In this document: one piece after another, positions 15,563 through 24,203 of the stretch | How positions within the stretch are numbered: position 1 is the first letter of the stretch | Layout: every line of letters begins with the position of its first letter | NCBI GenBank assembly: GCA_035460505.1 | Contig: DATHWP010000047.1 | Location: 1 to 64,000 of the forward strand | DNA: 64,000 nucleotides | Source: Methyloradius sp035460505 | GTDB taxonomy: Bacteria; Pseudomonadota; Gammaproteobacteria; Burkholderiales; Methylophilaceae | Reading direction: 5' to 3' | Position numbers and translations under genes: made by a program | Notes under the pieces: model-generated | Told to the model about the DNA's origin: nothing | Databases searched by the model: none | The model's input: the letters and a program-made list of their open reading frames with translations, nothing else

Positions 15563-15994
15563 TTATTTCTTAGCTAGCTTTTCAATCATAATCAAACGTG
15601 ACCCAGTCAGTCGGTCATGCATGAATAAACCTTCGCGGTCAAAAAATGCCCAGAAAAATCCTGCGCCACAAAAAATCAATCCAAAACTCGCCAGTACATA
15701 GCGCCTAGTGGCTTGGGCCAAGTCGATTGGCAATCCCTGCTGATTGACCACTTTAATATGCCACACCTTCATGGCAGCTGACTGTCCACCACGGTACCAA
15801 GACCAGATGAAATACACCCCGGCAATCAGCCAAAGATATACCTGAAGATAATAACGTTGGGGCGCTTGCGTCGCATTACCAAAGATAAGAATAAACGGAA
15901 AGGTAACTGCAAAAAAAATCGCCAGCAACAGTAAAAAATCATAAAACATGCTCGCAATAATTCTAAGCCAACTTGGTGACGAGTTAAGTTTCAA
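15563..15994 (-). CDS. RDD family membrane protein
   Basis: The 143-residue inner-membrane protein has four hydrophobic stretches: residues 10-38, 52-66, 92-108 and a short fourth. RDD features include the N-terminal RIIASMFYDFLLLLA, a G-x-SAAMKVWHIKVV segment and a C-terminal HDRLTGSRLI. RDD proteins have no well-established general function. It is the last gene of a leftward cluster behind a sigma factor, DUF3619 and DUF3106 genes. The order is familiar from other betaproteobacteria, and the spacing to the DUF3106 gene is 37 nt. Confidence 0.85.
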   Translation of the reverse strand: MKLNSSPSWLRIIASMFYDFLLLLAIFFAVTFPFILIFGNATQAPQRYYLQVYLWLIAGVYFIWSWYRGGQSAAMKVWHIKVVNQQGLPIDLAQATRRYVLASFGLIFCGAGFFWAFFDREGLFMHDRLTGSRLIMIEKLAKK

Positions 15995-16031
15995 GGTTGA
16001 CTCTCAGCCAAATGCAATTGAAGGTTTAAGG

Positions 16032-16478
16032 CTATTGGGTTGACTTTTGTGGGGGATGGGCATCTTGATGATTTTGCCTTAATTGATCGCGCTGCTCTTC
16101 TGGCAGGTTTTCATACTCGCGCCACTTTTGCTTGAGTGCTTCTTTTTTCTCGGGTGGCAAGTCTTTCATTGCCTGATATTTCTTGCGTGCATTTTCGCGC
16201 TCGTATGGCGTCATGCGGCTCCATTTACTTAGCCTGCGCTGCACGCGCTCCTGCTGTTCCGCATTCATTTTTGGATAGTCATGTGCAATATCCAGCATTT
16301 TCTCGCGCTGCCATGGAAGCAAGGTATCCCACTCTGAAGCAAGTGGGCTGAGCACTTTTCGCTGATCTTCTGTCAGATGCGCCCAGTTTGGATGCGTTTC
16401 TTTGATCTCAGCCGCCTGCGTATAACCTGACAACAGGCCGCATAGCAGGAATATTAATAAGAGGTTTTTTCTAACCAT
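16032..16478 (-). CDS. DUF3106 domain protein, exported
   Basis: The 148-residue protein has a signal peptide ending near residue 22 (YTQAA) and is otherwise highly charged. It shows repeated helical units built on W-x-x-L/M and RERMxxL-like phrases: PNWAHLTEDQRKVLSPLASEW, YPKMNAEQQERVQRRLSKW, RMTPYERENARKKY and LPPEKKEALKQKWREYENLP. This pattern matches DUF3106 and resembles the periplasmic CpxP/Spy-like stress sensors. Position behind an ECF sigma factor and a DUF3619 membrane protein suggests it senses or buffers an envelope signal. That is inference; its start lies within the end of the DUF3619 gene (25-nt overlap). Confidence 0.82.
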   Translation of the reverse strand: MVRKNLLLIFLLCGLLSGYTQAAEIKETHPNWAHLTEDQRKVLSPLASEWDTLLPWQREKMLDIAHDYPKMNAEQQERVQRRLSKWSRMTPYERENARKKYQAMKDLPPEKKEALKQKWREYENLPEEQRDQLRQNHQDAHPPQKSTQ

Positions 16479-16843
16479 TGATCAAAACCTCTATCGACAT
16501 AAGCTTCAGGTGGCAAATCAGATGCGAGCAAAAAGCCATCGCTTTGTTCTATATCCTGATCATTAGACGGCGCTGAGAACTGCTGAACTGTAAGCACAGT
16601 CAACAATACTAAACAGCATAACAAACCAGCTGAAAAAGCTGGATGATGATGAAAGTAGCTGCCAAAAAGACGCAATACACCACCTTGTTGCAGGTCTGTT
16701 AAGGATTGTGTAGACAATGCATGTGCTGAAACCGCGCGCTGGCGTGCCTGCGCTAGCTTATTAATAGTGGTAGCATCCATAGATGCTAGATTGTCATTCA
16801 ACAGATGAATAATCTGTTTTGCAGTATCGTGTTCTTGATTCAT
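16454..16843 (-). CDS. DUF3619 family membrane protein, candidate anti-sigma factor
   Basis: The 129-residue protein has a cytoplasmic N-terminal part (1-70), a single transmembrane segment near residues 73-90 (FSAGLLCCLVLLTVLTV) and a short periplasmic tail. Its start overlaps the sigma factor stop by 4 nt. A small single-pass protein coupled to an ECF sigma factor fits an anti-sigma factor, but no zinc HxxxCxxC motif is visible. The anti-sigma role is therefore inferred from topology and position. The C-terminus LPPEAYVDRGFDQWLE is typical of DUF3619. Confidence 0.82.
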   Translation of the reverse strand: MNQEHDTAKQIIHLLNDNLASMDATTINKLAQARQRAVSAHALSTQSLTDLQQGGVLRLFGSYFHHHPAFSAGLLCCLVLLTVLTVQQFSAPSNDQDIEQSDGFLLASDLPPEAYVDRGFDQWLEKTSY

Positions 16844-17430
16844 CGCTCGCCCCCGAACTTTCCAAGCTCTTGCTTGCTAAACCCCTGTGACTCCATGATT
16901 CTGGCTAATGCATGCACCGCGCGTGAACAGTGCGTTTTTACGCTACCTTGTGAACAGCCCATGGCTTTTGCTGTTTCTGCCACGTCTAACTCCTCCCAAT
17001 AACGCATCATAAAAGCTTCTCGTTGACGCGTGGGCAATGTTTTTATGGCCTGCTCTATGATCGTGATGGTCTGGCGACTTTCTAGCTGCGCTTGTGGCTG
17101 ATGTTGCTCGTCGTCGGACTGCAATGTTTCCAATGGATCACGCTCGTCGCCTTCATCGTCACCGCCGCCAAATGAAGAAAGCAAAGTAGTCCACAGATTA
17201 CGGACTTTTTGCCGCCGCCAGTAATCCCGCATCGTATTCTGCAAAATACGCTGGAACAGCATGGGGTATTCGCTTGCGGGCTGCTTTGCATATTTCTCTG
17301 CGAGCTTTAGCATGGAGTCCTGCACAATATCCATCGCGACATGATCATCCCTCACCGCATAAGCTGTCTGCTTGAATGCCCGACGCTCAACCTGGGCAAG
17401 AAATTCTGAAAGTTCTTCTGGAGTGGCCAT
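16840..17430 (-). CDS. ECF-type RNA polymerase sigma factor
   Basis: The 196-residue sigma-70 family factor has region 2 at about residues 15-85 (DDHVAMDIVQDSMLKL, FQRILQNTMRDYWRR) and region 4 at about 128-180 (LPTRQREAFMMRYWEELDVAETA with a helix-turn-helix GCSQGSVKTHCSRAVHAL). An acidic linker of about 35 residues (GGGDDEGDERDP ...) separates them. It heads a leftward unit of sigma factor, DUF3619, DUF3106 and RDD genes, all but the last overlapping. Its targets probably include its own unit; no promoter match was established. It diverges from the PP0621-pilS-pilR unit across 221 nt. Confidence 0.92.
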   Translation of the reverse strand: MATPEELSEFLAQVERRAFKQTAYAVRDDHVAMDIVQDSMLKLAEKYAKQPASEYPMLFQRILQNTMRDYWRRQKVRNLWTTLLSSFGGGDDEGDERDPLETLQSDDEQHQPQAQLESRQTITIIEQAIKTLPTRQREAFMMRYWEELDVAETAKAMGCSQGSVKTHCSRAVHALARIMESQGFSKQELGKFGGER

Positions 17431-17651
17431 GCACTAGTGATCGTATTGATGTCGTGGTTGGATGTGTTCTGGAAAAAGCTCTAAACAACAGGGTTGAGAG
17501 ATCAATATCGCAAATAATTTAATGTCGTGCATAGTGAATGACTTTGATTTTACAGGAGTATAGCAGGTTTGATTTTTTACTCCCCAGCACTTTAGCCTTG
17601 CAGTTTTAGTTACAATCAGGGATTACTATTCAAAATCAGGTTGCCAGATTC

Positions 17652-17870
17652 ATGCTGAAAATTCTATTTCTTGCTTTAGCAGTGTGGATTGTCATTTCCA
17701 TCCTAAAAAGCTACTCACGTAATATTGATAGCGACGTGAAAAAACCTGTTAAGCCAGAAAGCATGGTGCAATGCTCAGAATGCGGAGTGCATTTGCCCAA
17801 GAGCGATAGTATCTCCGAACAAGGAAATTACTATTGCAGTGAAGCACATAGCAAACTCCACAAACCATGA
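17652..17870 (+). CDS. PP0621 family protein with zinc-ribbon-like motif
   Basis: The 72-residue protein has an N-terminal membrane segment (LKILFLALAVWIVISIL) and a C-terminal domain with CSECGVHLPKSD and YYCSEAH, a CxxC plus C/H arrangement that could bind zinc. This layout matches the short PP0621 family often found directly upstream of pilS in beta- and gammaproteobacteria. Its stop overlaps the pilS start (ATGA), so the two are coupled. It may be an accessory part of the PilS signalling complex; this is inferred from position only. Confidence 0.82.
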   Translation: MLKILFLALAVWIVISILKSYSRNIDSDVKKPVKPESMVQCSECGVHLPKSDSISEQGNYYCSEAHSKLHKP

Positions 17871-19480
17871 TTGCATTAATGCGCAATACAAGCCCCGAAC
17901 GTAGCGCAAGCCAGATGGTTACCTACTGGCGCTCGATGGGACTGTTCAACATCTACCGCCTGCTGATTGCACTACTGCTTATCTTTGCCTACCAAGTAAT
18001 TTCAGAAGCGTTCTGGCTTGATAATTATGACCGTAAACTTTTCTTCGAATTTGCATACGGTTATTTGCTAGTCAGTTTTATCACTATCGGCCTAACCACT
18101 ATTAAATGGCCTAATTTCAATCTGCAATTATCTTTGCACGTAATGACAGACATCCTTTTTATTGTGGTGTTGATGTTCGCCTCAGGAGGCATTAAAAGTG
18201 GGTTGGGGCTGCTACTGATTGTAGCCATCGCGGCTGCGAGTCTAATTAGCCAAGGGCGTCTTGCGTTGTTTTACGCCTCTATCGCCACGATTGCTCTGTT
18301 ACTGGAACAAAGTTACCAGATGATCAGCTGGACTGAGCATTATGATGACTACTCGCATGCCGTGATGCTAAGCTTGAGCTGTTTTGCCACGGCATGGCTG
18401 GCCCACAGCCTTGCAAAACGCGCCAACCTAAGCGAGGCTCTGGCCTCACAGCGCGGCATCGACCTTGAGAATCTAGCCCAGATTAACAAGCTCATCACAC
18501 AAGAAATTGAAGATGGCATTCTGGTAGTAGATCAATCATTGAAGATACGTCATCGTAACCAGCATGCTAAAGAGTTGCTCGGCATCAGCACGGATACATG
18601 GCTCGCAGACAGGCTGGAGGACTGCGCTCCCGAACTTAATCAGCGCTTACGATTATGGATGGCGAAGGATGATATTGCAGACCCGGATGCCATGAAAATC
18701 AGTACCGCAGGCCACGAATTGAAATTACGCTTTATGCCAGTCGGTGATGATCGCAATGAAGGGGCAGTAATTTTTATTCAGGACTGGAGCCAGATAGAAG
18801 TACAGGCACAACAACTTAAACTGGCTGCCCTAGGACGCCTTACTGCTAATATAGCCCACGAGATACGCAACCCACTGAGTGCCATCAGTCATGCCAACCA
18901 GTTGATGCAGGAAGAAGAACAGCAAGACCCAGCAACGAAAAGATTGCTAGAGATCATTGCAGATAATGTACGCAGGCTTGACCATATTGTGAGCGATGTA
19001 CTTGAGCTGAATCGTCGCGACCGCACAAGACAAGAAACCATACAGTTTGATGATTTCTTACAGGAATTTCATGATCAGTTTTGCCAGATTGAGAAAATCT
19101 CGCCCGATCATTTTAAACTTGAGATGAATGGAATCTCCACCAGCATCCAGTTTGACCGCCGACATTTGCACCAGATATTGTGGAATCTATGCCGTAATGG
19201 CTGGCGGCATAGCTCACAAACCAAAGGCTGTCTTTCATTAACGCTGAACAAGAAACGATATACAAAAAATATGCGCCTCGAAATAATTGATGATGGCCCT
19301 GGTGTTTCAAAAGAAGCTGTCGCGCATCTGTTTGAGCCATTTTTCACCACAGAAACGACTGGTACAGGCCTAGGACTTTATATCGCGCGCGAGTTGTGCG
19401 AGGCCAATGGGGCATCAATCCAATACCAGCCCTCTTCACCTGGCAGCCTGTTCAGTATAGAGTTGAAAAATGACCATTAA
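17867..19480 (+). CDS. pilS: PilS-type sensor histidine kinase
   Basis: The 537-residue kinase has a membrane domain with about six transmembrane segments (residues 30-182), a PAS-like domain (about 205-305) and HisKA with the phosphorylated histidine H331 in IAHEIRNPLSAI. The HATPase domain has its N box (LHQILWNLCRNGWRHS), G1 DDGPGV and G2 GTGLGLY. PilS normally senses pilin level or surface contact in the membrane and controls pilA through PilR. It overlaps both neighbours (PP0621 by 4 nt, pilR by 11 nt). No pilus gene is in the window, so the target set is unknown. Confidence 0.88.
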   Translation: MIALMRNTSPERSASQMVTYWRSMGLFNIYRLLIALLLIFAYQVISEAFWLDNYDRKLFFEFAYGYLLVSFITIGLTTIKWPNFNLQLSLHVMTDILFIVVLMFASGGIKSGLGLLLIVAIAAASLISQGRLALFYASIATIALLLEQSYQMISWTEHYDDYSHAVMLSLSCFATAWLAHSLAKRANLSEALASQRGIDLENLAQINKLITQEIEDGILVVDQSLKIRHRNQHAKELLGISTDTWLADRLEDCAPELNQRLRLWMAKDDIADPDAMKISTAGHELKLRFMPVGDDRNEGAVIFIQDWSQIEVQAQQLKLAALGRLTANIAHEIRNPLSAISHANQLMQEEEQQDPATKRLLEIIADNVRRLDHIVSDVLELNRRDRTRQETIQFDDFLQEFHDQFCQIEKISPDHFKLEMNGISTSIQFDRRHLHQILWNLCRNGWRHSSQTKGCLSLTLNKKRYTKNMRLEIIDDGPGVSKEAVAHLFEPFFTTETTGTGLGLYIARELCEANGASIQYQPSSPGSLFSIELKNDH

Positions 19481-20816
19481 ACCGAGCTGCCTGGTTGTTG
19501 ACGACGAAACCGACTTACGTGAGCTGATTGTGCTCACCCTACAACGCATGGGCATTCATGCGGATAGTGCAGGCGATTTGGACGATGCCAAATATCTTCT
19601 CAAAAGAAATAGCTATGCCTTGTGTTTAACCGATATGCGCCTACCAGATGGCAATGGCCTTGATCTGGTCCGCCATATCAACCAGCATTATGCTGGATTA
19701 CCAGTTGCCGTCATTACTGCTTATGGCAGTGCTGATAATGCCGTCTCTGCGCTGAAAGCGGGGGCGTTTGATTACCTCACCAAACCAATCTCGCTTCAGC
19801 ACTTGCGACCATTGGTGCAAGCTGCATTGCGCCTAAGCAAGTCCGAACCTAGCAACAGTAGCGAACTGACATTGCTGGGCAACTCAGCGAAAATCCAGCA
19901 TATTCGGACCACCATAGAGAAACTAAGTCGTAGTCAGGCACCTGTCCATATCAAGGGTACTGTGGGCACGGGCAAAGCGTTAGCTGCTGAATTGATTCAC
20001 ATGAATAGTACACGTGAACATGCGCCATTTATCACCCTTAATTGCAGTGCTGTCGATATAGACGCCATAGAAGCTCTGCTTTTTGGCTGTAAGAAAGAGA
20101 GCAGCTCAGATAAACCCGGGCTATTCCACGAGGCCAACGGCGGCACACTGTTTATTGATGAAATCACGGAAATACCGCTGGTCACGCAGGTTAAATTATT
20201 ACGTGCGATACAAGACAAGAAAATCACTAAGCTCGGTAGCAGTGATGAAGATACCATCGATGTGCGACTCATTACGGCGACTAGCCATAACATGCAAGCG
20301 GCGATGGATAATGGGCTATTCAGGCAAGATTTATATTATCGACTCAATGTGATTGAGCTCATGATGCCTGCATTAAGTGAAATCGCTGAAGACATTCCAT
20401 TGATTGCGAACCATCTGCTGGAAAAACGCTGCAAAGCCCTAAATACAGTCATTCCAAGTTTTGAGCCACAAGCTCTACAAGCGCTGAGCCAGTACAAGTT
20501 TCCAGGCAATGTGCGCGAGCTCGAGAATATTCTGGAACGCGCATTAACGCTATGCACTCACAATAAAATCAGTGTGAGCGATCTATCGCTACCCAAACCA
20601 GAAAAAGCAAAGAATACTGGCTTGGAGGCTAATCCGGACGGCCTGCCAGATATTGCCCTGCCCGATTATCTTGAAACCATCGAAAAGCAGGCAATTATCA
20701 ATGCGCTAGAAAAAACAGGCCAAAATAAAACGGCAGCAGCAAAGCTGTTAGGCGTCAGCTTTAGAACCTTACGCTACCGTTTGTCCAAGCTTGGCCTAAG
20801 TAAAGACCAGGATTAA
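19470..20816 (+). CDS. pilR: PilR-type response regulator lacking the GAFTGA loop
   Basis: The 448-residue regulator has a receiver domain (phosphoacceptor D55, D11/D12, lysine in LTKP), a central AAA+ domain and a Fis-type helix-turn-helix (NKTAAAKLLGVSFRTLRYRL). Walker A is present as GTVGTGKA (163-170), Walker B as LFIDE, the arginine-finger region as FRQDLYYRLNV and PGNVRELEN is intact. The GAFTGA loop that contacts sigma-54 is missing: after LFG (204-206) the sequence reads CKKESSSDKPGLF, about four residues short. It may therefore act without sigma-54 remodelling. It is coupled to pilS by an 11-nt overlap. Confidence 0.88.
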   Translation: MTIKPSCLVVDDETDLRELIVLTLQRMGIHADSAGDLDDAKYLLKRNSYALCLTDMRLPDGNGLDLVRHINQHYAGLPVAVITAYGSADNAVSALKAGAFDYLTKPISLQHLRPLVQAALRLSKSEPSNSSELTLLGNSAKIQHIRTTIEKLSRSQAPVHIKGTVGTGKALAAELIHMNSTREHAPFITLNCSAVDIDAIEALLFGCKKESSSDKPGLFHEANGGTLFIDEITEIPLVTQVKLLRAIQDKKITKLGSSDEDTIDVRLITATSHNMQAAMDNGLFRQDLYYRLNVIELMMPALSEIAEDIPLIANHLLEKRCKALNTVIPSFEPQALQALSQYKFPGNVRELENILERALTLCTHNKISVSDLSLPKPEKAKNTGLEANPDGLPDIALPDYLETIEKQAIINALEKTGQNKTAAAKLLGVSFRTLRYRLSKLGLSKDQD

Positions 20817-20829
20817 GACAAATGCAAAA

Positions 20830-21831
20830 TTAAGATAGAACGATTGCTAGGTAAGTCAGGTACAGCAATCCATTTACCCACACATGCCAAACCTTCAATT
20901 GGCCGCGCCCAGCCATCACACGTAACCAAATGACGCCAAGCAAAGTAATAATAACGCCAGAGAACACTTCCAAGCGCGGCGCCCAAGGTGTGAGCATGAT
21001 ACCGATGGCTGGCAGTAATGTACCTTGAAACACCAGCGCACCTGTAATATTGCCGAAGGCTAGTGTATCTTTGCCTTTGCGTATCCAGAGTATGCTGTTT
21101 ACTTTTTCAGGCAGCTCAGTCGCGATTGGAATAATCAACAGCGACAATACCAATGCTGAAAGACCGATGATCTGCGCGGCTTCGTCTATGCCAGAAATAA
21201 AGCCTTTAGCGCCTGCAATCAATAAGGCCAAGCCTAAAAATAACTGCAAAAGTACGACAGCCATATTATTCGGGAGGCCGATACGGCAAATAAACATCGG
21301 GCTTTCCGCCTCGGTCGCATGTCCTTCTTCAACTAAAGCACTTGAAGCACGAAGGGTGAGCATGATGTAAATAAAATAGATCATGACCATACAAAAACCT
21401 ATGCCATAGCGCACTGCTTTAATTTCATGTGGGATAAACAAGGCAATCGCTGCAAACGCAAAAGCGATGATGAAAAAATTGAGGTCACGAATCAGGCCAG
21501 TGTTTTCAGGGATAAAAGTACCTTTAAAGCCCCGCTTTTTGAGCACCGCAAAAGCGAGTAAAGAGATCGATAATGTAGCCAGCATCAAGGGTGCGCCTAG
21601 TATCGCGCCGACGCCGATTTCCTCATTGGTATGTGCATTATTAGTGCCCGCCAACAGCGCCAATAGCGGCACTGAAGTCTCAGGTAGTGCTGTACCAACT
21701 GCAGCAAACAGCGACCCCGTAACACCTTCGGATATTTTGAGCTTTTCACCTAAATGCTCAAGCGCATTGGTAAAGACTTCGGCAGCGATTAGAATCACTA
21801 CCAGCATGAAAAAAAGTTCGAGAAACACCAT
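20830..21831 (-). CDS. Sodium/calcium exchanger family membrane protein
   Basis: This is a CaCA-superfamily antiporter of the inner membrane, expected to exchange Ca2+ for Na+ or H+. It shows the two inverted alpha repeats: GTALPETSVPLLALLAG in the first half, and IATELPEKVNSILWIRKG plus the following membrane segment in the second. About ten hydrophobic segments are visible. I chose the ATG at 21831 (MVFLELFF, 333 residues), which starts at the first membrane helix; a TTG at 21897 would add 22 residues and end 8 nt from ampD. It converges with pilR, 13 nt apart. Confidence 0.86.
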   Translation of the reverse strand: MVFLELFFMLVVILIAAEVFTNALEHLGEKLKISEGVTGSLFAAVGTALPETSVPLLALLAGTNNAHTNEEIGVGAILGAPLMLATLSISLLAFAVLKKRGFKGTFIPENTGLIRDLNFFIIAFAFAAIALFIPHEIKAVRYGIGFCMVMIYFIYIMLTLRASSALVEEGHATEAESPMFICRIGLPNNMAVVLLQLFLGLALLIAGAKGFISGIDEAAQIIGLSALVLSLLIIPIATELPEKVNSILWIRKGKDTLAFGNITGALVFQGTLLPAIGIMLTPWAPRLEVFSGVIITLLGVIWLRVMAGRGQLKVWHVWVNGLLYLTYLAIVLS

Positions 21832-21905
21832 AATGAGCACTGCCTGATTGATATTTAAGTGAGCGAATTTTAGCGGAGTTTTGATGATGGTAGGCAAGTT
21901 TACGC

Positions 21906-22445
21906 ATGAATAATCTGCAAATTAACCAGGATGGCTTGGCAAGCAAAGTCAGCTTCATCCACTCACCGAATCAGGATCCGCGCCCTGCTGGTAACGATAT
22001 TAAGCTTATCGTTATCCACAATATCAGCCTGCCGCCCAATGAATACGGGGGTAATGGCGTAATTGAGCTATTCACCAACCAGCTTGACCCTGATGTCCAT
22101 CCCTATTACGCCGAGATTCATCAGCTCAAAGTTTCATCGCATTTCTTTATTCGGCGAGATGGTGGCGTGACTCAATTCGTACCTTGCACTCAACGCGCAT
22201 GGCATGCAGGCGCTTCGAACTGGCAAGAACAAGAGCGCTGCAATGACTTTTCAATAGGGATTGAGCTAGAGGGCAGCGATTTTGAGGCTTTTGAGATTGC
22301 ACAATATATAGCGCTCAACCAGTTGGTTTCTGCGATTAAAGAGGTCTACCCAATTCAAGATATCGTTGGTCATTCAGACATTGCCCCAGGCCGAAAAACC
22401 GACCCAGGGCCATATTTTGACTGGTCTCAATTAAAACCTAAATAA
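21906..22445 (+). CDS. ampD: 1,6-anhydro-N-acetylmuramyl-L-alanine amidase
   Basis: AmpD is a cytoplasmic zinc amidase that removes the peptide from anhydro-muropeptides during cell-wall recycling. The 179-residue protein has the N-terminal zinc histidine in IVIHNISLPP, the SSHFFIRRDGGVTQFV segment, WHAG and the C-terminal GHSDIAPGRKTDPGP motif holding the remaining ligands. Length is normal. Such an ampD commonly lies near pilS-pilR in betaproteobacteria. It overlaps the 3' end of the convergent EamA transporter gene by 8 nt. Confidence 0.95.
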   Translation: MNNLQINQDGLASKVSFIHSPNQDPRPAGNDIKLIVIHNISLPPNEYGGNGVIELFTNQLDPDVHPYYAEIHQLKVSSHFFIRRDGGVTQFVPCTQRAWHAGASNWQEQERCNDFSIGIELEGSDFEAFEIAQYIALNQLVSAIKEVYPIQDIVGHSDIAPGRKTDPGPYFDWSQLKPK

Positions 22446-23418
22446 CCTCAGTCTCTACTTCCACCGCTTTCTTTGCATTCACCGTAATCGCCAACACCCC
22501 GATTAGCACCAGCAAAGTACCCGCTATTTGTAGCCAGGTAATGCCCTCACCGAGAAAGACATAGGCCAGCAGAATGGTCGAAACGGGCCCTACTGAACTC
22601 ACCAGGGAGGCCTTGCTGCTGCCGATGCGGTGTATGCCCACACTCAGTAAAATCGCTGGCAATACCGTTGCCACTATTGCCATGAGCAAACTCAGCCAAT
22701 ACACTTGTGCTGGAAGATGAAACATGATGCCAACATCCTGGCTAAGCGCAAAGTGAACGCCACTAGCCACGGTCGCGGCCAGCATATTATAAGCAGTGAA
22801 CGAGGCTGGTCCGATACGCGGAATTATGCGGCCGCTATACACAAGATAGCCTGCATAGACTAACGAACTCGCAAATACCAGACTAGCACCCAGCAAGGTA
22901 TCTCCCACGCCAGATTTGAGTACGGTAAAGTCATGGCCAACAGCCAAACCCACACCGATATAGCTTGCGATCAGCGCAAATATTTCACGGCGACCAATAC
23001 GCTGCTTGAACAGCACAGCAGAAATCACTACCACCATGGTCGGGTAGAGAAACAGGATAATCCGCTCCAAGCCAGCCGTGACATACACCAGGCCAGAAAA
23101 ATCCAGCCACATGGGCGCATAACCACCGACCACACCCAAAATTACAATCGCCCAAGCATCATGTTTACTGATAGCGGGAGTAGATTCAGAAAGTCTCGCC
23201 CACACCGCCAGCGCAATAAAGAAAGGCGCAGAAAAAGCCAGACGCAAGGCAATCAGTGTGGTGGCATCAACTGGATACACATAGGCGAGTTTGACGATAA
23301 TCGCTTTGGAGGACAGCGCAATTGCTGCGACCAGCACCATCAGCGTGCCGACGAGCAGATGGCGCGAGTTACTAGCTTGATGATCTATTGAGGTTTTTTT
23401 GGAAATATTAGTCGCCAT
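22438..23418 (-). CDS. EamA/DMT family transporter
   Basis: The 326-residue inner-membrane protein has ten predicted transmembrane segments in two EamA repeats. The first repeat includes LVAAIALSSKAIIVKLAYVYPVDATTLIALRLAF, the second YNMLAATVASGV to YVFLGEGITWLQIAGTLLVLIGV. The PVDATTLIALR and FLGE motifs are typical of drug/metabolite exporters. The substrate cannot be read from the sequence. A polar 20-residue N-terminus precedes the first helix. It stands alone on its strand, 213 nt downstream of the GNAT gene. Confidence 0.88.
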   Translation of the reverse strand: MATNISKKTSIDHQASNSRHLLVGTLMVLVAAIALSSKAIIVKLAYVYPVDATTLIALRLAFSAPFFIALAVWARLSESTPAISKHDAWAIVILGVVGGYAPMWLDFSGLVYVTAGLERIILFLYPTMVVVISAVLFKQRIGRREIFALIASYIGVGLAVGHDFTVLKSGVGDTLLGASLVFASSLVYAGYLVYSGRIIPRIGPASFTAYNMLAATVASGVHFALSQDVGIMFHLPAQVYWLSLLMAIVATVLPAILLSVGIHRIGSSKASLVSSVGPVSTILLAYVFLGEGITWLQIAGTLLVLIGVLAITVNAKKAVEVETEVI

Positions 23419-23461
23419 GTTAGAGCCTTAAAATCGGGCTCACTGCGGCAAATCAATAAAG

Positions 23462-23482
23462 AACCGCGGAGAGCCCGCGGTT
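23462..23482. terminator. GC-rich hairpin, possible terminator of the GNAT gene
   Basis: AACCGCGG (23462-23469) pairs perfectly with CCGCGGTT (23475-23482) around a 5-nt loop. It lies between two leftward genes. Read leftward, only a weak CTTTATTGAT tail follows, so termination is possible but unproven. A second short palindrome, CTATGGTTTAGCCATAG, lies at about 23515-23531. Confidence 0.4.
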
Positions 23483-23631
23483 GCAAAAGTCAGGACAAAC
23501 AGCAACCGCAGTGACTATGGTTTAGCCATAGCACCTTACGGTTAATCATCGCAGAAGCGGAATTATGGTCGCTGGTTTTCATGAGGGCTTGAATTTACTT
23601 GAAACTGAATGCGGTCGTCAAGTCCGAGAGT

Positions 23632-24156
23632 TTAGGCAAAGTATTTTTCCAATAACTCAAGTTGCAGATTTTCCGTTTTCGGTTGCCACATTGCTGGATT
23701 TACTGGAAAAGCCCTGAAAACTCCTGTCCTTATGTATCCCCTTCGCTCATAAAACGCCAGCAATTCATCTCTGGCTGAAATAACATACATAGCCGCTTTA
23801 TTCACTTGCCAATTCAATTTAGCCTCGGACTCTGCAGCCCGGAGTAACTGTTTGCCTACCCCTTGTGCCTGCAGCGTTGGACGAACTACAAACATTCCCA
23901 AATAAGCAGTATCTGCATGCTTTTCCAGATGCACAGACCCAAGCAATTCTGACTCGTAGTGGCAAAGCAGGATAATTGAATCTACCCGATTAATCAGGCC
24001 TAGAATTTCTTGAGGAGTAGTTCTTAAACCATCGAGCAAATGTGCTTCGGTTGTCCAACCCAACTTGCTCTGTTCCCCACGATATGAGTCATTGATCATA
24101 TTAGAAACGGCAATCGCTTCTTCACTGACCGCCCAGCGAAAAGTACATTTCAACAC
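23632..24156 (-). CDS. GNAT family N-acetyltransferase
   Basis: The 174-residue cytoplasmic protein has the GNAT fold. The acetyl-CoA-binding motif A reads LGMFVVRPTLQAQGVGKQLLRAAE (residues about 90-113), with the Q/G-x-G-x-G/A pattern as QAQGVGK. Motif B (AMYVISARDELLAFYERRGYIRTG) follows. The acetyl acceptor is unknown. The gene is monocistronic, flanked by the EamA transporter and the dicarboxylate symporter genes on the same strand. The N-terminal WAVSEEAIAVSNMINDSY is typical of the family's first helix. Confidence 0.9.
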   Translation of the reverse strand: MLKCTFRWAVSEEAIAVSNMINDSYRGEQSKLGWTTEAHLLDGLRTTPQEILGLINRVDSIILLCHYESELLGSVHLEKHADTAYLGMFVVRPTLQAQGVGKQLLRAAESEAKLNWQVNKAAMYVISARDELLAFYERRGYIRTGVFRAFPVNPAMWQPKTENLQLELLEKYFA

Positions 24157-24203
24157 TACAAAACCCTTCTAAATTTTCCAGAATATTGAGCCCAAGATAT
24201 AAG

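Noticed and set aside
17431..17651. TACAAT (17611-17616) as a promoter for PP0621-pilS-pilR
   Set aside because: No acceptable -35 element lies at the right spacing, so the call would be speculative.
22933..23391. 152-residue rightward frame opposite the EamA transporter gene
   Set aside because: Its composition is Gln/His/Arg-rich and it is antisense to a typical transporter with ten membrane segments.
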